64,000 nucleotides of DNA, from positions 1,054,001 through 1,118,000 of the forward strand of contig JAETXT010000004.1 in assembly GCA_019188255.1 (NCBI GenBank), written 5' to 3'. This stretch comes from Verticillium longisporum. Lineage: Eukaryota > Ascomycota > Sordariomycetes > Glomerellales > Plectosphaerellaceae. Under the pieces are notes generated by a model. The model saw only the letters and a list, made by a program, of their open reading frames with translations, was not told the DNA's origin and ran no database searches. Position numbers and translations under genes: made by a program. Positions 21,101 to 33,539 of the stretch are shown one piece after another; position 1 is the stretch's first letter, and each line of letters begins with the position of its first letter.

Positions 21101-24100
21101 GGTAGAGCGCGTTGTGCCTGCACGTACCAGCTCGCCTGCCTGCACCTGCCTGCACTGGCCTCGGTTCTACCTACATACATGTCGCATGAGCAAGAACGCA
21201 AGTGTGTGTCCTAGCTGCCTCGCCAAGCAGAAGAAGCCGCCTCTTCACCAGCAGATGTGTGTGAGGTAGATACCTCAAGGCTGCAAGCCCCTCACATGCA
21301 CCTGCCTTCTTCGTTGTCGTGTCCTGTTGAGCTTCTAGATGATGCGTAATACCTGGTAGGCTAGAGCGACATTGTTCTTCACGACACGGATAATTTCCGC
21401 TGCGTCTCCAAAGTCTTTTTGGCTTTTCGGGACGACCTTGTCACAAATAGAATCACTTCGTTTTCCTCATCTGAAAAGGCTCCGAACTTCTCGGATGATG
21501 GCAAGTCAATTCATTCGCTGAATATACATGTAGGCATTCTGCTACCTTCCTGCAGGCCGGGAGCCATGGCAGGAGGTCAGTGCCTATCAGGGAACTGCTG
21601 GCACGGACTCCAGAAGCGATGGTGGACACTTAGGCAGGCGGCAGGCACGCTGCAGGATGGGCAGTGACCATGTGCTCTACAGGCTGCACCTACTTTGGGA
21701 CACCGCTCGGTTGCATCCAAGTACATGTAATCACTCCTCATGCTACTGCTACTGCGCTGCACCTGTGCACCCACACGGCCATACCGATTGCATCGTGATC
21801 GCGAATCAGGCGGCAGTCGACAGGTCTGCTGTCCCCAACCAAAACTGCGAAGGCAGCACCTTCCTCATTCCATATCATACGGAACCACGCTGCAAGCGTC
21901 AAGCGCATAGCCCCAAGCATTGGTGCATAAGGTACCATGAGCTCGGCCACGTATACATCTGGGATGCTTGGATGCCTACATGCTGCACGAGGAATTGAAT
22001 ACCAAGATTTTGCTTCGATACGAGATGCCCCTCGACGTGAAGTCAATCGCTGATTGACAGGAGAGCCAGGTTAGGCGGATACAAGGTCGATGGCGTTCAT
22101 TATAGGAAGCTTTCCAGCTTCCACCATCCCTGCCCCTGCAGGTTCTGTCCTCCTTCTCAGCTCATTCCTACAGACTCCAAGCCTTGGCAGGATGATGAGA
22201 AACAGAGGAGGTCCTGACAGCGGATATTCGGGGTGGCAAAGAGGGAAAGAAGAGAAAGAAGAGGAAGAAGCAGAAAAGGTTGGCGAAGCTGGTACAGCAG
22301 CAATGCGATGCGAGCCATGAGGCTGTGGTGGACGTGGTTGCCAGACACACCACAGTATTTCCTTAGGTGCGTTGAAGCGGCAGCTCACAGAACCCACCGT
22401 GGCCCACACACACCTGCGTGCAGCTCTTTAACGTGCCTTCAGGTCAGGTCCCCTCATATGCACAACAACCATCAGATCAGTCTCGGCCAATCTCAACCGC
22501 CATTCGGTCGCTGACGGGGGCTGGGTTCCCCACAATCCCCCTCTTCCATCCCCCAAGCCAAGGCCCTGTGAGTGTGCGTAGTGTCATTCATCCAGTCGAC
22601 TGCGACTCATTCACCCACAGGGTCAGCAATGATCTGTACCTTATGTCGGCTCTCCGCCATCAGATACACCACGATGTCCATCTCCGCCGAGCTTCAAGCC
22701 ACCGCCCGGTAAAAGGCGGGCATGGCCATGTCTGGCTGGTCAAGCGCTCGTCTCCAGTCCCGAAAACTCTCGCGGCGTGGCAAAAACTGTAACCATGCTC
22801 TTTTTCCTGCTTCGCAACCCACCCCCCTCCCCCCCATCAGCGTCCTATCGTTGGCGATGATTCGTTCCCCGCCCGCACATCAATCAACTTAGCCGTCCGT
22901 CGCGTGGGGATCGTCGCTGTATCAGGTCCGCTGTCCCGAGTCTCAAATCTGCTTCAAACGCTGCCGCAATGGCTCCATCGCCTTGCGCTGCGCTCGCCTC
23001 GGCAATGATTGACGTGGGATGAGCCAGTCAATTACTTTTCTCGCCTCTTTGCCCGAGGGGCTAACGTAAGGTACGCGGGTTTTTCGATATTGCATGCCAT
23101 ACCTTACCTCACAAGCTCATCCCGTCTGTGCTCGCTTCTCGCCCGCCTCTCGCCTGCCGCCCGCCGCCTGCCGTAGTGTGGGCGCGCAATGCACGCTAGG
23201 CGACGAGTTGGAGAACAACCACAAGGAGGGGGAGGGGCGGCCAGATCTGCTGCCACCGCGCTTCAGTGCCACCTCGACATCACTGCGCCGCAGCCCTGCA
23301 GGACCAGGTCAGCTTATGTGGCTCAGTCGCTGCTCACCTCATGCCGTGAAATGGACGGCGCGATCCAAGGTACTTCTACAAGCGCATCAGGCTCGGGCCA
23401 GACCAATTCGCCAGGTCGAATTACACGTGTGCTGGTCGATCTGTTGTGTTCAGCGTCTCGTGGCCCTTTCGAGATGCATCCCTCGCAAGAGCAGCGATCA
23501 TTTCCCTCGCCCCGGGTTTTATATCGTCGCTCTTGTTTGCCACAGCCATATACTGCTGTCTGGCTGGCTCCTACAGAACCTCGTCCGTCTTCAACACGTA
23601 CCCCTCTGGACTGCTTCTCCTCCGACCCCCCTCCCTCCATCCCGAGGAGGTTTACCCGCCTACGAGTCAATCTTTGTCGGAGTCTGGACACCGGGCAAGG
23701 CGGCCATGCCACAGGGTCATATCCGCACCTGGCTGCAGGGTCGAATGCACGCATCAGCAGACGTGTGCACGTCGACCTTCCCTTCCCGCCAAGGTTATCG
23801 AGTCTCTCGGAGACCCCAGTCACACCTGAAGTCGACATGACCGACTCCGCGCCACCCGGCGAGACTCGGCAGAGATCCAATCCACGTGTCAGGCGTGAAA
23901 AGCTCATCTCGACCAAAGCGCCACACCTAGTCCTTGCGGCGGCATCGGCTAAAGCCACTGGCTTTGGGGGATCTTCCACTTCCTGCTCGATGTGCGTGCA
24001 CGGTCAACAGTCAACCACTGCCTTGACCTCAATTTGCCCTGTTGTTGACAAGGTGCAGCCCGGCCAATGTGACGACATTCGAACCAAGCCCGTACGAGCT

Positions 24101-24717
24101 TAAGTTTGTGCTGGTCCCTTTCGTCGCATCACACCATCCCTCGCTGCCATCTGATGTGTTCAGTCTGATCACACTGCGCAAGCGAGCCATCGGCGTTTCA
24201 GGCTGTACTAGGAACTGATTGCCTTGGCTCTAATCCTCCCTCTACTGTCGGTAGGAACGACATCGCACTTGACATGTCTTTTGCACGTGGTGCTTTCTCC
24301 GTAGAATAGCCAATCATGTGAAGTTGCCGAGTTAGAGATGGCATCAGTAGCTCAATTTACCGAGCGCCCAAGACCACATACTGACCAATGCCGCACAACT
24401 TCCATGACTGAACAATTGTCCTTGTGCCTCCCTTTCGCCAATTCGTGCTCTGAACCATGCTCGGGTCAAGACACGATGGACTGGGTTTGCTTCATGTTGG
24501 TTGCAGTCGCTGCTTCTGCTGACTCGCATGTTTGTGTGATCGACCGGTTGAAGACGTGGTATAGCTTCCGAGACCACACTACTCCTGAAACCGAGCCCGA
24601 GTACCGAAAAGGTTGTCGAGTGACTGGGACGAGTTCTGAAAAATAAATTCCACGATCTCAACGTCGACAACAGATGTTACCTCAAAATGACCTTGACGGA
24701 GAGAACAAAACGAATTC
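18120..24717. other. 6.6-kb gene-poor region upstream of the zinc-cluster gene
   Basis: No convincing coding region is visible. Low-complexity tracts include GGTCGTGGTCGTGGTCGT near 19085-19100, GGCGGGCAGGCGGGCAGG near 19455-19480 and GGAGGAGGAGAA runs near 19635. Frames of up to 325 aa (17980-18957 minus) and 304 aa (23189-24103 plus) lack domains and splice support. A large upstream space is usual for developmental regulators in fungi, so long promoter and 5' leader sequence is a reasonable reading. Confidence 0.5.
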
Positions 24718-24802
24718 TGCCGCTAGACGGAGTTGAACCGTCGACCCCCGCATGACGATTATGGATACGAGTGCGATGCTCTAACCACTGAGCTATAGCG
24801 GC
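24718..24802 (-). tRNA. tRNA-Thr (anticodon CGT) with 12-nt intron
   Basis: An 85-nt gene on the minus strand. The acceptor stem GCCGCTA pairs with TAGCGGC, followed by discriminator A. The D-arm is GCTC-AGTGGTTA-GAGC and the T-arm is GACGG-TTCAACT-CCGTC. The anticodon stem TCGCA/TGCGG holds anticodon CGT; the loop is completed by A38 only after removal of a 12-nt intron (24754-24765) placed one base 3' of the anticodon, the canonical eukaryotic position. It should decode threonine ACG codons. Confidence 0.94.
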
Positions 24803-27800
24803 GAGATGACGTAACCCAATGCCACGTCGGTTTAACATGACAAGAACCATAGCCGGTATGACCCCTGATGTTGCTCAACGAGACACCTCGAGAGTATACT
24901 TTGTGAGCCCATGCAGGAGAGCAGTTGCACCTGTGGGAACATACGATCACAGCAAGTCGTGCTGTCGCGAACCCACGTTTTCACCTGAGACGAGCGATCA
25001 TGCAACTGGCGAGAGCGCATGCGGCGACCCAGATCGCCAGTAACTGTCGGCTTTTCTCAGATATGCAGATGGATCCAAGGGTAGCTCCGGTGCGCTGAAT
25101 GGTTGTCCGTCGTGCCCTGGAAGTTACCGAGCCTACAGGGACCTGTTTAATATCCTGACGATCCCCAAAATGTTCCGTGTCATTCTGCACGTGTTGGCAA
25201 TGTTGCGCGACCCTTTGAGGTAGGGCTCCACAGCGTCGGAAACCCGCACGGCCTTCCACCCCAACCTGTGTCATATGAGGTTGCAGCATAACGAGAAACA
25301 GATGCAGATTCGAGAGTTGTTGCCATATTGTTTTCGCATGGTGTTCACGTGCCGGATTCATGAGTTCCCGGCTTGCCCCCAGTACCTGGCAGAGGGGTCC
25401 CAGAAATGCGTGCATGAGCGTTCAACTGTCAGACAAGTGTCACGTCGATCCCGAGATGATGAACCATAGCGCCAGGAGCCTGGGGCCACTATGATGCAAG
25501 TAGCCTGTTGAACTGTCGTCAGGAGCTGTAGGACAGCTTGTCAAGTTGGCGCATTCCAGCTCTGGCAGTTAGGCTTGGCGGCGTCGACGGCGAAGAGGCC
25601 GATTAGACGCAACTCGCGGTGAGTAGGCCCCCTGCAAAATGCGATGTTCGCGTTGACAGGGATTTGAGTCCCGCTATTCATCTCTCCAGCTTCGCGAAAA
25701 GCAGGGAAAATATGTTCCTCATAATATCGTGTATGGGAGCTTATGCTGTTGACTGACGGACTTCAGTTAGGCCGCTGTCATTCCCATGTTCTGGATGCAA
25801 GTCGGCCACAAGCATGACGCTATGGTACATTGGAGGGGTGGTGCATACATCGAGGTTCCTAACACCACACCAGTTGCGGCCATCGGACGCCGGGGTCTCA
25901 AATGAGGATAGTAGTGGCTGCCAGCCCCGATGTAACCGGGGTATCTCGGCTCGGCAAAGTGCCGCCATCTGATGAGATGAGCGAGCTGCACGAGATGGGA
26001 TGGTGGGGTGGGTGTATCGGTATGTGTGAGTGGATTGACAGATGAGAGGTTACGACGCCTTGGACGCCCGTCATCGTCGCAGCCCGATGGATCGCTTCGC
26101 AATCGCGAGCGCTGGAGTAATCGGTGTTGATGGTGCAATTGCAAGCGCCGGGCCTCTGGTGCACAAGGAGTGCGGACGGGTAGCAAGCGAAATAAAGGTG
26201 GCTTTGTTGGTGAATGGGGTTGATCTTGTCTTCTCGCCTGGTGGCGTCCAGACGACCGAACCTTGACTTCTGTCAAAGTGCACTAGGCCGATGGCAAGGC
26301 TGGTACAGACCTGCTTCATTGGTGCAATATAATTGAAGAACAGTCCAGCATGTTGAGCGTTCGCAAGTGACACCCAGTGCAGGGTTGTGAGTGCGAGCCT
26401 CGCAAGCGAGGCGCCGCGTTCACAGAGAGAGGCCAGGTTTTGGTGACGACCAGAGGCCAAGCTGAAGACGGGAATAGTGTTTTGGTCATTGCACATGGTC
26501 AAATTTAGGAGCAATTACCGGTTTCCTTTCTCGTCCTCTGCGTCTCATCAGGACGAGCTTTCGGGATTCATTTTCGGCGACCTGAGACGGTGACAGGCAG
26601 GGCTCCTGCTTGTGGCTGGCCCAGTGAACTGTTGCCGAGAGCGGCAGCACACGCAGTAGCCGCGGGAGGTTTCAGGGATGTGGGTGCGCAGATGATGCAG
26701 CTGCCCTCCCCTCACCCCAGAGAAAAATGGTCAACAGGATGTAGGGAAGAGTTTGTGTGCCACAGGGGGTGTCAAGCCGTGAGTGAGGTGAGAACGAGAA
26801 ATGAGAATTGAGGTTTTTTTTCTCGCGCTGCTTTGCACCCCAGCAATTCCAATTCGTCTACTCGGTGTCTGTTTCCTGTCCATTCAGAGAGAAGACGGCG
26901 AAGGTGCAAGCAAGAGCCAGCCGATCGCAATGCGGGGGGGATCGATGCCACTGGCCTTATCTTTCCGCACTGCGGCTCTCGTGATGTCCCATTGATCGTA
27001 GAATGGGTCAGCAGGGTCAGCACGACAGGCACGCACGCACGCACTCGCGTTGCATCAGTGGCCTGAAGCTCAGTGCGTCAGCTCGCATTGGGTCGCGATG
27101 CGAGCGATGTGACGCCTCCGAGCAGTCGGGACTCGTTAGCGTTCGAGACGGGGGATTCTGGATCACTTGCTGTCCCCCTCTCCAGCCTGTCGCACCTGAC
27201 CTGTCTCGCTCGCATACAAAGAATTGTCAACACAGAGAATGAAGGAAAGGGCCGGCCCAGGCCCCAGGCTGCCTGAAGCTGGTGGGGTAGCTCTTCATCG
27301 CGCCTGCCCGCCCTGGTATTGTCTTAGACTCGTACAAGTCGCTGACCTGGCAAGCCTGGCACCTGCATTGTCTTGTCTTCGGTGGGGCTTCCGAGTGGAC
27401 GGGCGGGAGCGCTCGTGGCAGTGGGCACTCGCGAGCACAGGGCGTCGACACTGATCAGATGGCAGGTGTACATGTACAGTACAGTACCGCCCACTGGTAG
27501 CTAGCGTGGTCCTGGCAATAGCTGATGAGCCCCGGCCTGGGCATTTGACCCCTTGGAGAAGGCTCGATACACCCATGAACTAGGCTGTTCCTTCTCGCCA
27601 CCGCAAAGCCATTTTCTGCGCACAGGCTTTGGCCAGGTCAGGTACGAGGGGACAAATCGAACAACAACCGGCAATTACGTGGTGGTGCCTTCTCATGGCA
27701 ATTCGCATCTGGCGCCGCACCGGAATTGCCATCCAGATTCTTCGCAAGCGGCAGCGACGTGCAATATCAACAGAAAGCCACGGCAGGGCCCGCCCTGCCT

Positions 27801-30800
27801 TGAATCCAGCAAAACACGGCCGGAGGCCAGCACGCCCATGCTGCAGTTAATCATCCGCTCATTACCTCCCCCACTTCACCTGAATTTGTGACACCCTCAA
27901 TCACTCGGCCGAAGGCACATTTGCGCTCCCAAAGCCCTGTCATCTTGTGTGGGATACTCCTTGCTCCCTGCAAATTGACAAGTCATCTTTTTATCTCCAA
28001 GCTCCCCGTTGCCCGCCCCGGCCGGGGCTTTAATCGACTACAGAGCGTCAGGGCTCCTCCATGTCTCCGTTGCTGTTCTCTGATCTGGTCTCTGATCTGG
28101 CTAGTCCTTCTCGTCGTGCTGCCTAGAACCCCGTCATTCTCTTTTGAACTTGGCCAGAGCGACAACGTCACTCACTCTCGCTGCACAGCACTTTTAATCA
28201 CCGACGGCTTTACCGGTCGTCGCAAGCTGTGCCTCTTTAAGTAGCGCTTCGTTCGCTTATCAACCCTGCGCCATCGACCTGCACCCCGTTGACGTTGACT
28301 CGGGCAGGGAGCGATCAACAAGTGCGCTCGATCCAGGAGAACTACATCCGACACAATGACCGCAGCAAGACCCCACGGACTGGCCATCCTGTCACAGCAT
28401 GGAACCGCCTGTCACAGAACAGAAAATTCAAACGGTTCTACCTGTATCAAGGCAGTCCCGTGAGCTTAACAGTGTTGAGGCCATACCGCAACAACAGCGC
28501 GCCATTGTAGTCCTCGATCTTGCCTTCTTGTCAGGGGTTAAGACGATCGCCATGTTATCGTTGATGGATAATTGTACCAGTACAATTGGTTGTGATTGCC
28601 TTGAGTGGCAAGATCAACAGGGTCAAGCCTGGGCCCAAAATACTTCCGAACAGGTTATGGACCGAAGGGCGCTTTTCCGTCCCGGTGGCTCCCCGTGCAT
28701 GTTGGCAAGCGCCGGCCCCTGGGATCCTGGATGGTTCAATCACCTGCCACCCATCGAAGGCCAAGGATGCGGCAGCTGACTCGACAGCTTCGCCTGAGTG
28801 CTTTTTCGCACACGCATCTTGACCAATGCCATGCTAGGCGACGTGCCGTAACGCACAACCACGGTGTCGACGCGGGAGGCGGGAGACGAGCTACCTGCCT
28901 ACAGAGTGAAGTTACCCCGACCGGGAGGCCCTTGGTTAGCAGCATAGCTCGCGCGTGGCGTCAACGCTCAGTCTGCCTTCATCCACATCTCTGGCAAGTT
29001 GGAGAAAACACTGGTAACACTTGAGATGAGTCGTTGTGTTGTGGAACATCTTCCATATGACGACTATGGATGACGCCAAGCCAACTTGCCCGCCAGTGCC
29101 CTTTAGAAAATCACCCGTTGTTGACTCGAGCACCCTCGGGCCTCGGTGCAGTCTTGGAGTCATGGCGTTAGCATTTTTGGCCAACACTCATGCGTTATAC
29201 GAGCATCGTGCGATACAAAATAGGGGCAGCCTGCCGGAGAATTCTTCTCGTCCGTATCCGTAAGCAGGGGACATCTGGAGACTCGGATCGTCACGGGTAC
29301 GGATACTTTTGAGGCGATCAGACGCCTTGAATCTCACTATAGGGGTCCGAGCTTCTTTCAGGCGCACGGAATGCGATCGTCAACCCAGAAGGCAGCGGTT
29401 CCAGCACGCTGGGATCCCTTCCTAGCATCGTTGGTACTAATGTTCCGTCAGATTTTCCCGCACCCCGACTGCGTATTGAGAACTACATCTCGCTTGCGCA
29501 TACATGTAGCACTGGTACCGTTGCATTATATCGTTCATCGGCTAAGCCCATAAGGACAGGCAGGCTCAGATCGCTTAATGGGTCAACTAAGGACGCAGCT
29601 GGGATCTAACAACAGTGGTCGCCATGAAAGTGGTCCGTCATCCCGTTCCCGTGAGCAGGGGCCAAGGGTCTCGAAGCACAACGCTGCCAGACTGGATGAG
29701 ACGAAAATGGATGCGACAAAGTTCGGACGAAAAGATGGGACAATGAGCCGATCGTTCATGCTTGCTTCTGTTGCGGCGCCCTCGATCCCAAGGCAATATA
29801 TGATCAGCCCCTGTCAATACCACACCTACCAGGGTTACCAGGGGTTGAGCCCTTGACCCTTGTCGTGGACTTTGGGGGTTGGTCATCTCCCTCTTGGCTC
29901 GTGCCCCAAGTTCATCAAGCACCAAGCACGGGAGAGAGACATGTGCTTGATCTTGATTCTGATGGCACCCCGCCACCCCAGCATGGCCGCCCATTACCAT
30001 ATACGCCGGTGTCAACGTGGCGCTAGCTGCCGGGACGCCAAATCTTGGTGAACTTGAGTGCCCCAATGTGCACCACATGACAACGGTCACGAGGTTGCTG
30101 GCGCAATCTGGAGTATGGTCGACGAGACAACGAGGGAGGAATCTTTGGCAACCGAATGACGAAAGAATCAACGACTCAAGGCTTCCACGCACGCGCACCT
30201 ATTTTCCTTCTTGTTCTTGGTTGGGAACCTCGGTCATGGACAGCAAGTATGGACTACGTATGCACTCATCGGATAGAACGTGGAGCGCGGCCAGGGTGCG
30301 CGCCCCACCGCTCAGCTCAAAATACCACCGCCAGCCGGCTGGTCTTCGTGATGTTCTCAAGCTGGTCGTTCGGAGATATTAGCCTGCTCACAAATTGGCT
30401 TTTAAGATTATCATCCTGCGGGTCGCAATTGGAAGAGGAAGTCAAAAGCCTCAACGGGAGGCTCTGGTGGGTGTATGTCATATACAGACAATATCGATCA
30501 AACCAGAGACATCCCGCTAGGAACTAGTTGGAGTCCTTGTCATTTCCGCAACCCACAGCTCACTGAGCTCGCTCAAGGCACATTTTCCACGTACTTCGTG
30601 CTACGTGGTGCGCCCTTCCAAGAGAAGGAGGAGGTCAATGCTCTGTTGCCCGTCGGAGGAACCTGAATTGGGGCCCAAGCCGGAAAGATTTTGCCATGCC
30701 ATTTTGCGCTGACCTCACAATCCTGATTGACTGGGGTCCGTCCTAGGCCATCCGCTGGCGTCATGTCCCATTTCATGGTATCCTTGGTTCACCCTTGGAA

Positions 30801-33539
30801 GATGCTCTTTGCGCAGGATTAATTCGAGGCCATCGTTCCGAATCGTGATAGACCATGCATAGTTGGATTACAACCGAGTTTGAAGGATAATAAGGCTTCC
30901 TAGGGCCATTGATATACTGACGCGGGCGCAAAGCAGGTTAATTGCCAAACCTTCCTGGGCCTGGTCGCGCATTTGGACATGAACGGACCAGCTGGGCTTC
31001 TCGCTCGGGCAAATGCTGACCGAGGCTTGCTGGCATCATAGGCCACGCCGATGTGCCAAGAAAACCGTTGTCACCTTATCGTCCAAAATCTGAACGAGCA
31101 CTTTATTAATGGCATGTCAGCAGCGACATCCTGCTCCTTGATGGTCGAGCCGAATGGTGGATAACAACTCGCAAAGGCGGCACCAGTCGCAGACATGCCC
31201 ATCCCATCTGGCCCAGGTGTCTGTCTTGTAGACGATGCTGATCGGGGTACCCCCCTAGATGCTCCGGTTCTGGCTGGTCGAGACCAAATACATCGATCGA
31301 CTTGATGTACAGAACACCTCACCTGCGTACGACTGGTTCTCCTCGTACGACCTATGGAAAAATTGTGTTGTCACTGGCTTTGGCTGGCTATGGCAATCCC
31401 CGCCCTCGGGCTGCAAATGTCGGGTCAGGAAATTCCCCGTAGTACATATCTTTCCTCCGTAGAACGGGTCTTCATTGAGAGGGGTTTCGCTAATCGGGGG
31501 CATTGATCCCTGCCATCCCGTGTAGCAGAATGATGAAGTTGTGACCAGAAGGGGTTGCGCCGCTCGTTCAGGAAGAAAGCAACTGCCGCGTCCGAATACG
31601 ACGGTGTGCAGCTGTAATCTAAACCTGCGTTGGGCCCTGAGGGGTTCTGTGTTGTGCTGTCGTGATAGCTGGGCTTGACGAGTTTGCTCCTTTGCCAAGC
31701 CTCATGGTGTTTTTCGGGTTGACAAGTACGCTGGGCTTTAGTGCAGGTCTTCTGGGGAGTTCCCGAAGCGTTTTGTTGGATAGTTTCTGGTAGTCCTCCC
31801 TACCGATAGGTCCCATACACCTTCGCCGTTGCAAAGGGGTCTTAATGCAGGAATATAGACAGCAGACTTGCTCGTCAAGCAACGCAATATCCAGGCCCAG
31901 TAGAAAGCAAAGATGTCGCCAAGTTTATCTCGCTGTGATGGCTACAGTCCAGGCGAAAGACGTCGTCACGCTAGTTTATGAATGATGTCGGAGGAATTTG
32001 GTTCTTTAAAGGCCAGGCTTATACTATACAACCTCGAAGCATCGAGTAACAGCACGTACGGCTCGAGGGGCGGTCCTAGCAGCCCGCCACCTGCAAAGCG
32101 TTTGTACACGAGCAACTATTCATGCCTCTGGTAGAACTTTATTTCTTGCTTCAGCTGTCCTGTTGGCGATAGCAGGATTTGGCAAGGAGCCATATTCCTC
32201 ATCAAGTGTTGAAGACTGTGCGGGCTTTGGTGGGTGCCACACAAGCTCCAACGGCATAGGAATGATAGTTCAGTGATCTTCTTGGACGAATCCTCAAGGA
32301 AGCGAATCTGTCTTGTAGCGTGATGTCAATGAGGCCTCGGGACGGTGTGTAGTAAACCGACCTGTGCAAGGCACGTAGGCTTCAGGATCCCATCTGAAGC
32401 AGTCTGAGGACATCACGCCAAGCAACCCATCTTCTGGATGGGATTAATTACTTCCCACACTTGCTCGATGCCAAACCCGTGGACGCTACAGAAGACACGG
32501 TAGAGCATCGAACTGAAAGCCCCTGGATTCCCGACAACCGAAGGAACCTCCCGTTTCGAGCCGGAGCCAGAACACACGATCCCAACCCGCCGCGTCTCGG
32601 ACATACACAGCGGGACGAAGCCCCTCAACGCCATCTCACGTGTGATACGGGCACCCGAACACATGGAATCAGTATAAGCACAGCGAGATTTCACCCCGGG
32701 CCCCCTGTCCACCGTCTATGAAGAGGTCTCACAGCAGAAGCAGCAACCAAGCAGCAAGCCCAGCTTCACAAGTCGAGAGCATCATCCCCAAGAGCCCGCA
32801 AACCAGCCCGTCCCCTTCCCAAGCAGACCAGTGCAACGACACACGCGTGCCCCCCCATCTCGCCTTCCAAAGCTGAAATCCCCCCCCTCTACCCGTCCAC
32901 GGGACGCAACGTTTCCTAGTAATCCCGCGTCAGGCCGCCAATGAAAGGTGCCGCGGAGGCCGGTTCAAGGTTGCTAATCTCCTCGCTTCCTCCGGCGGAG
33001 GCCGTGGCACCGTCGCACGAGATCTCGCTGGCGTAGCTGGCTTGGCCCTTTTGCGGTGTGCTTCATCGGGGTGACGAGGTGCGAGGCACGCTGGTTTTAG
33101 TCTCTGAATCAATCTCTGACAAGACTGTTACGAAACCGCAGTACGGAGAGAAAGGAAGTCGTGAGATTGCTGGACGTAGAGCACGGCACACATGTGCGCA
33201 CATGGAACATGGCATGGGAATATGGGCTTAGAGGGCTAGCAAGGACTTGCCACCAACAGTATCACGAAGACTCTCTTTTTTGCGGCAGGCTTATTGAAGA
33301 ATGAAGGTGCATTCTGTATTTGTTTGGCAGTCGTGTAGACATGGCGTAATGTGGTACAGGTAAGACTCAAGAGGAGTCGTTCAAACCGCAAGCGCGGCAT
33401 CAAACACCGATGCGCCGGGGCCAGCTCGTCACCCAACAACAGCTCTTCTCCCAGCTAAAACTGTCCACTCAGCGCCCAATCAACCAGATGGTCACCATGT
33501 ACGCTCGATCCCGCCGATCTGACGTGGCACGTCGAGCCA
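24803..33539. other. 8.7-kb gene-poor region
   Basis: No gene, transposon or tandem array could be supported. Base composition is closer to 50% GC than in the gene block and long frames are absent. A short palindrome GCCTCGCAAGCGAGGC lies near 26397-26412. A 123-aa frame at 30156-30527 contains a protein-like stretch (residues about 68-105) that might be a decayed coding remnant, but no family is identifiable. The region may be old degraded repeats, regulatory DNA or ncRNA loci; none can be distinguished from sequence alone. Confidence 0.5.

Noticed and set aside
23189..24103. 304-aa plus-strand frame
   Set aside because: No recognisable domain, poor codon use, overlapping long frames on both strands; possibly chance.
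25640..25730. Possible T-arm-like GGGATTTGAGTCCC, suggesting a tRNA
   Set aside because: No acceptor stem, D-arm or anticodon stem can be paired on either strand.
30156..30527. 123-aa frame with a protein-like stretch near residues 68-105
   Set aside because: Looked like a possible decayed coding fragment, but I could not match it to any family and there are no flanking exons.
32461..32721. 86-aa plus-strand frame resembling tRNA-derived junk peptides
   Set aside because: Checked for a tRNA cloverleaf on both strands; no acceptor or T-arm pairing could be drawn, and no domain is present.
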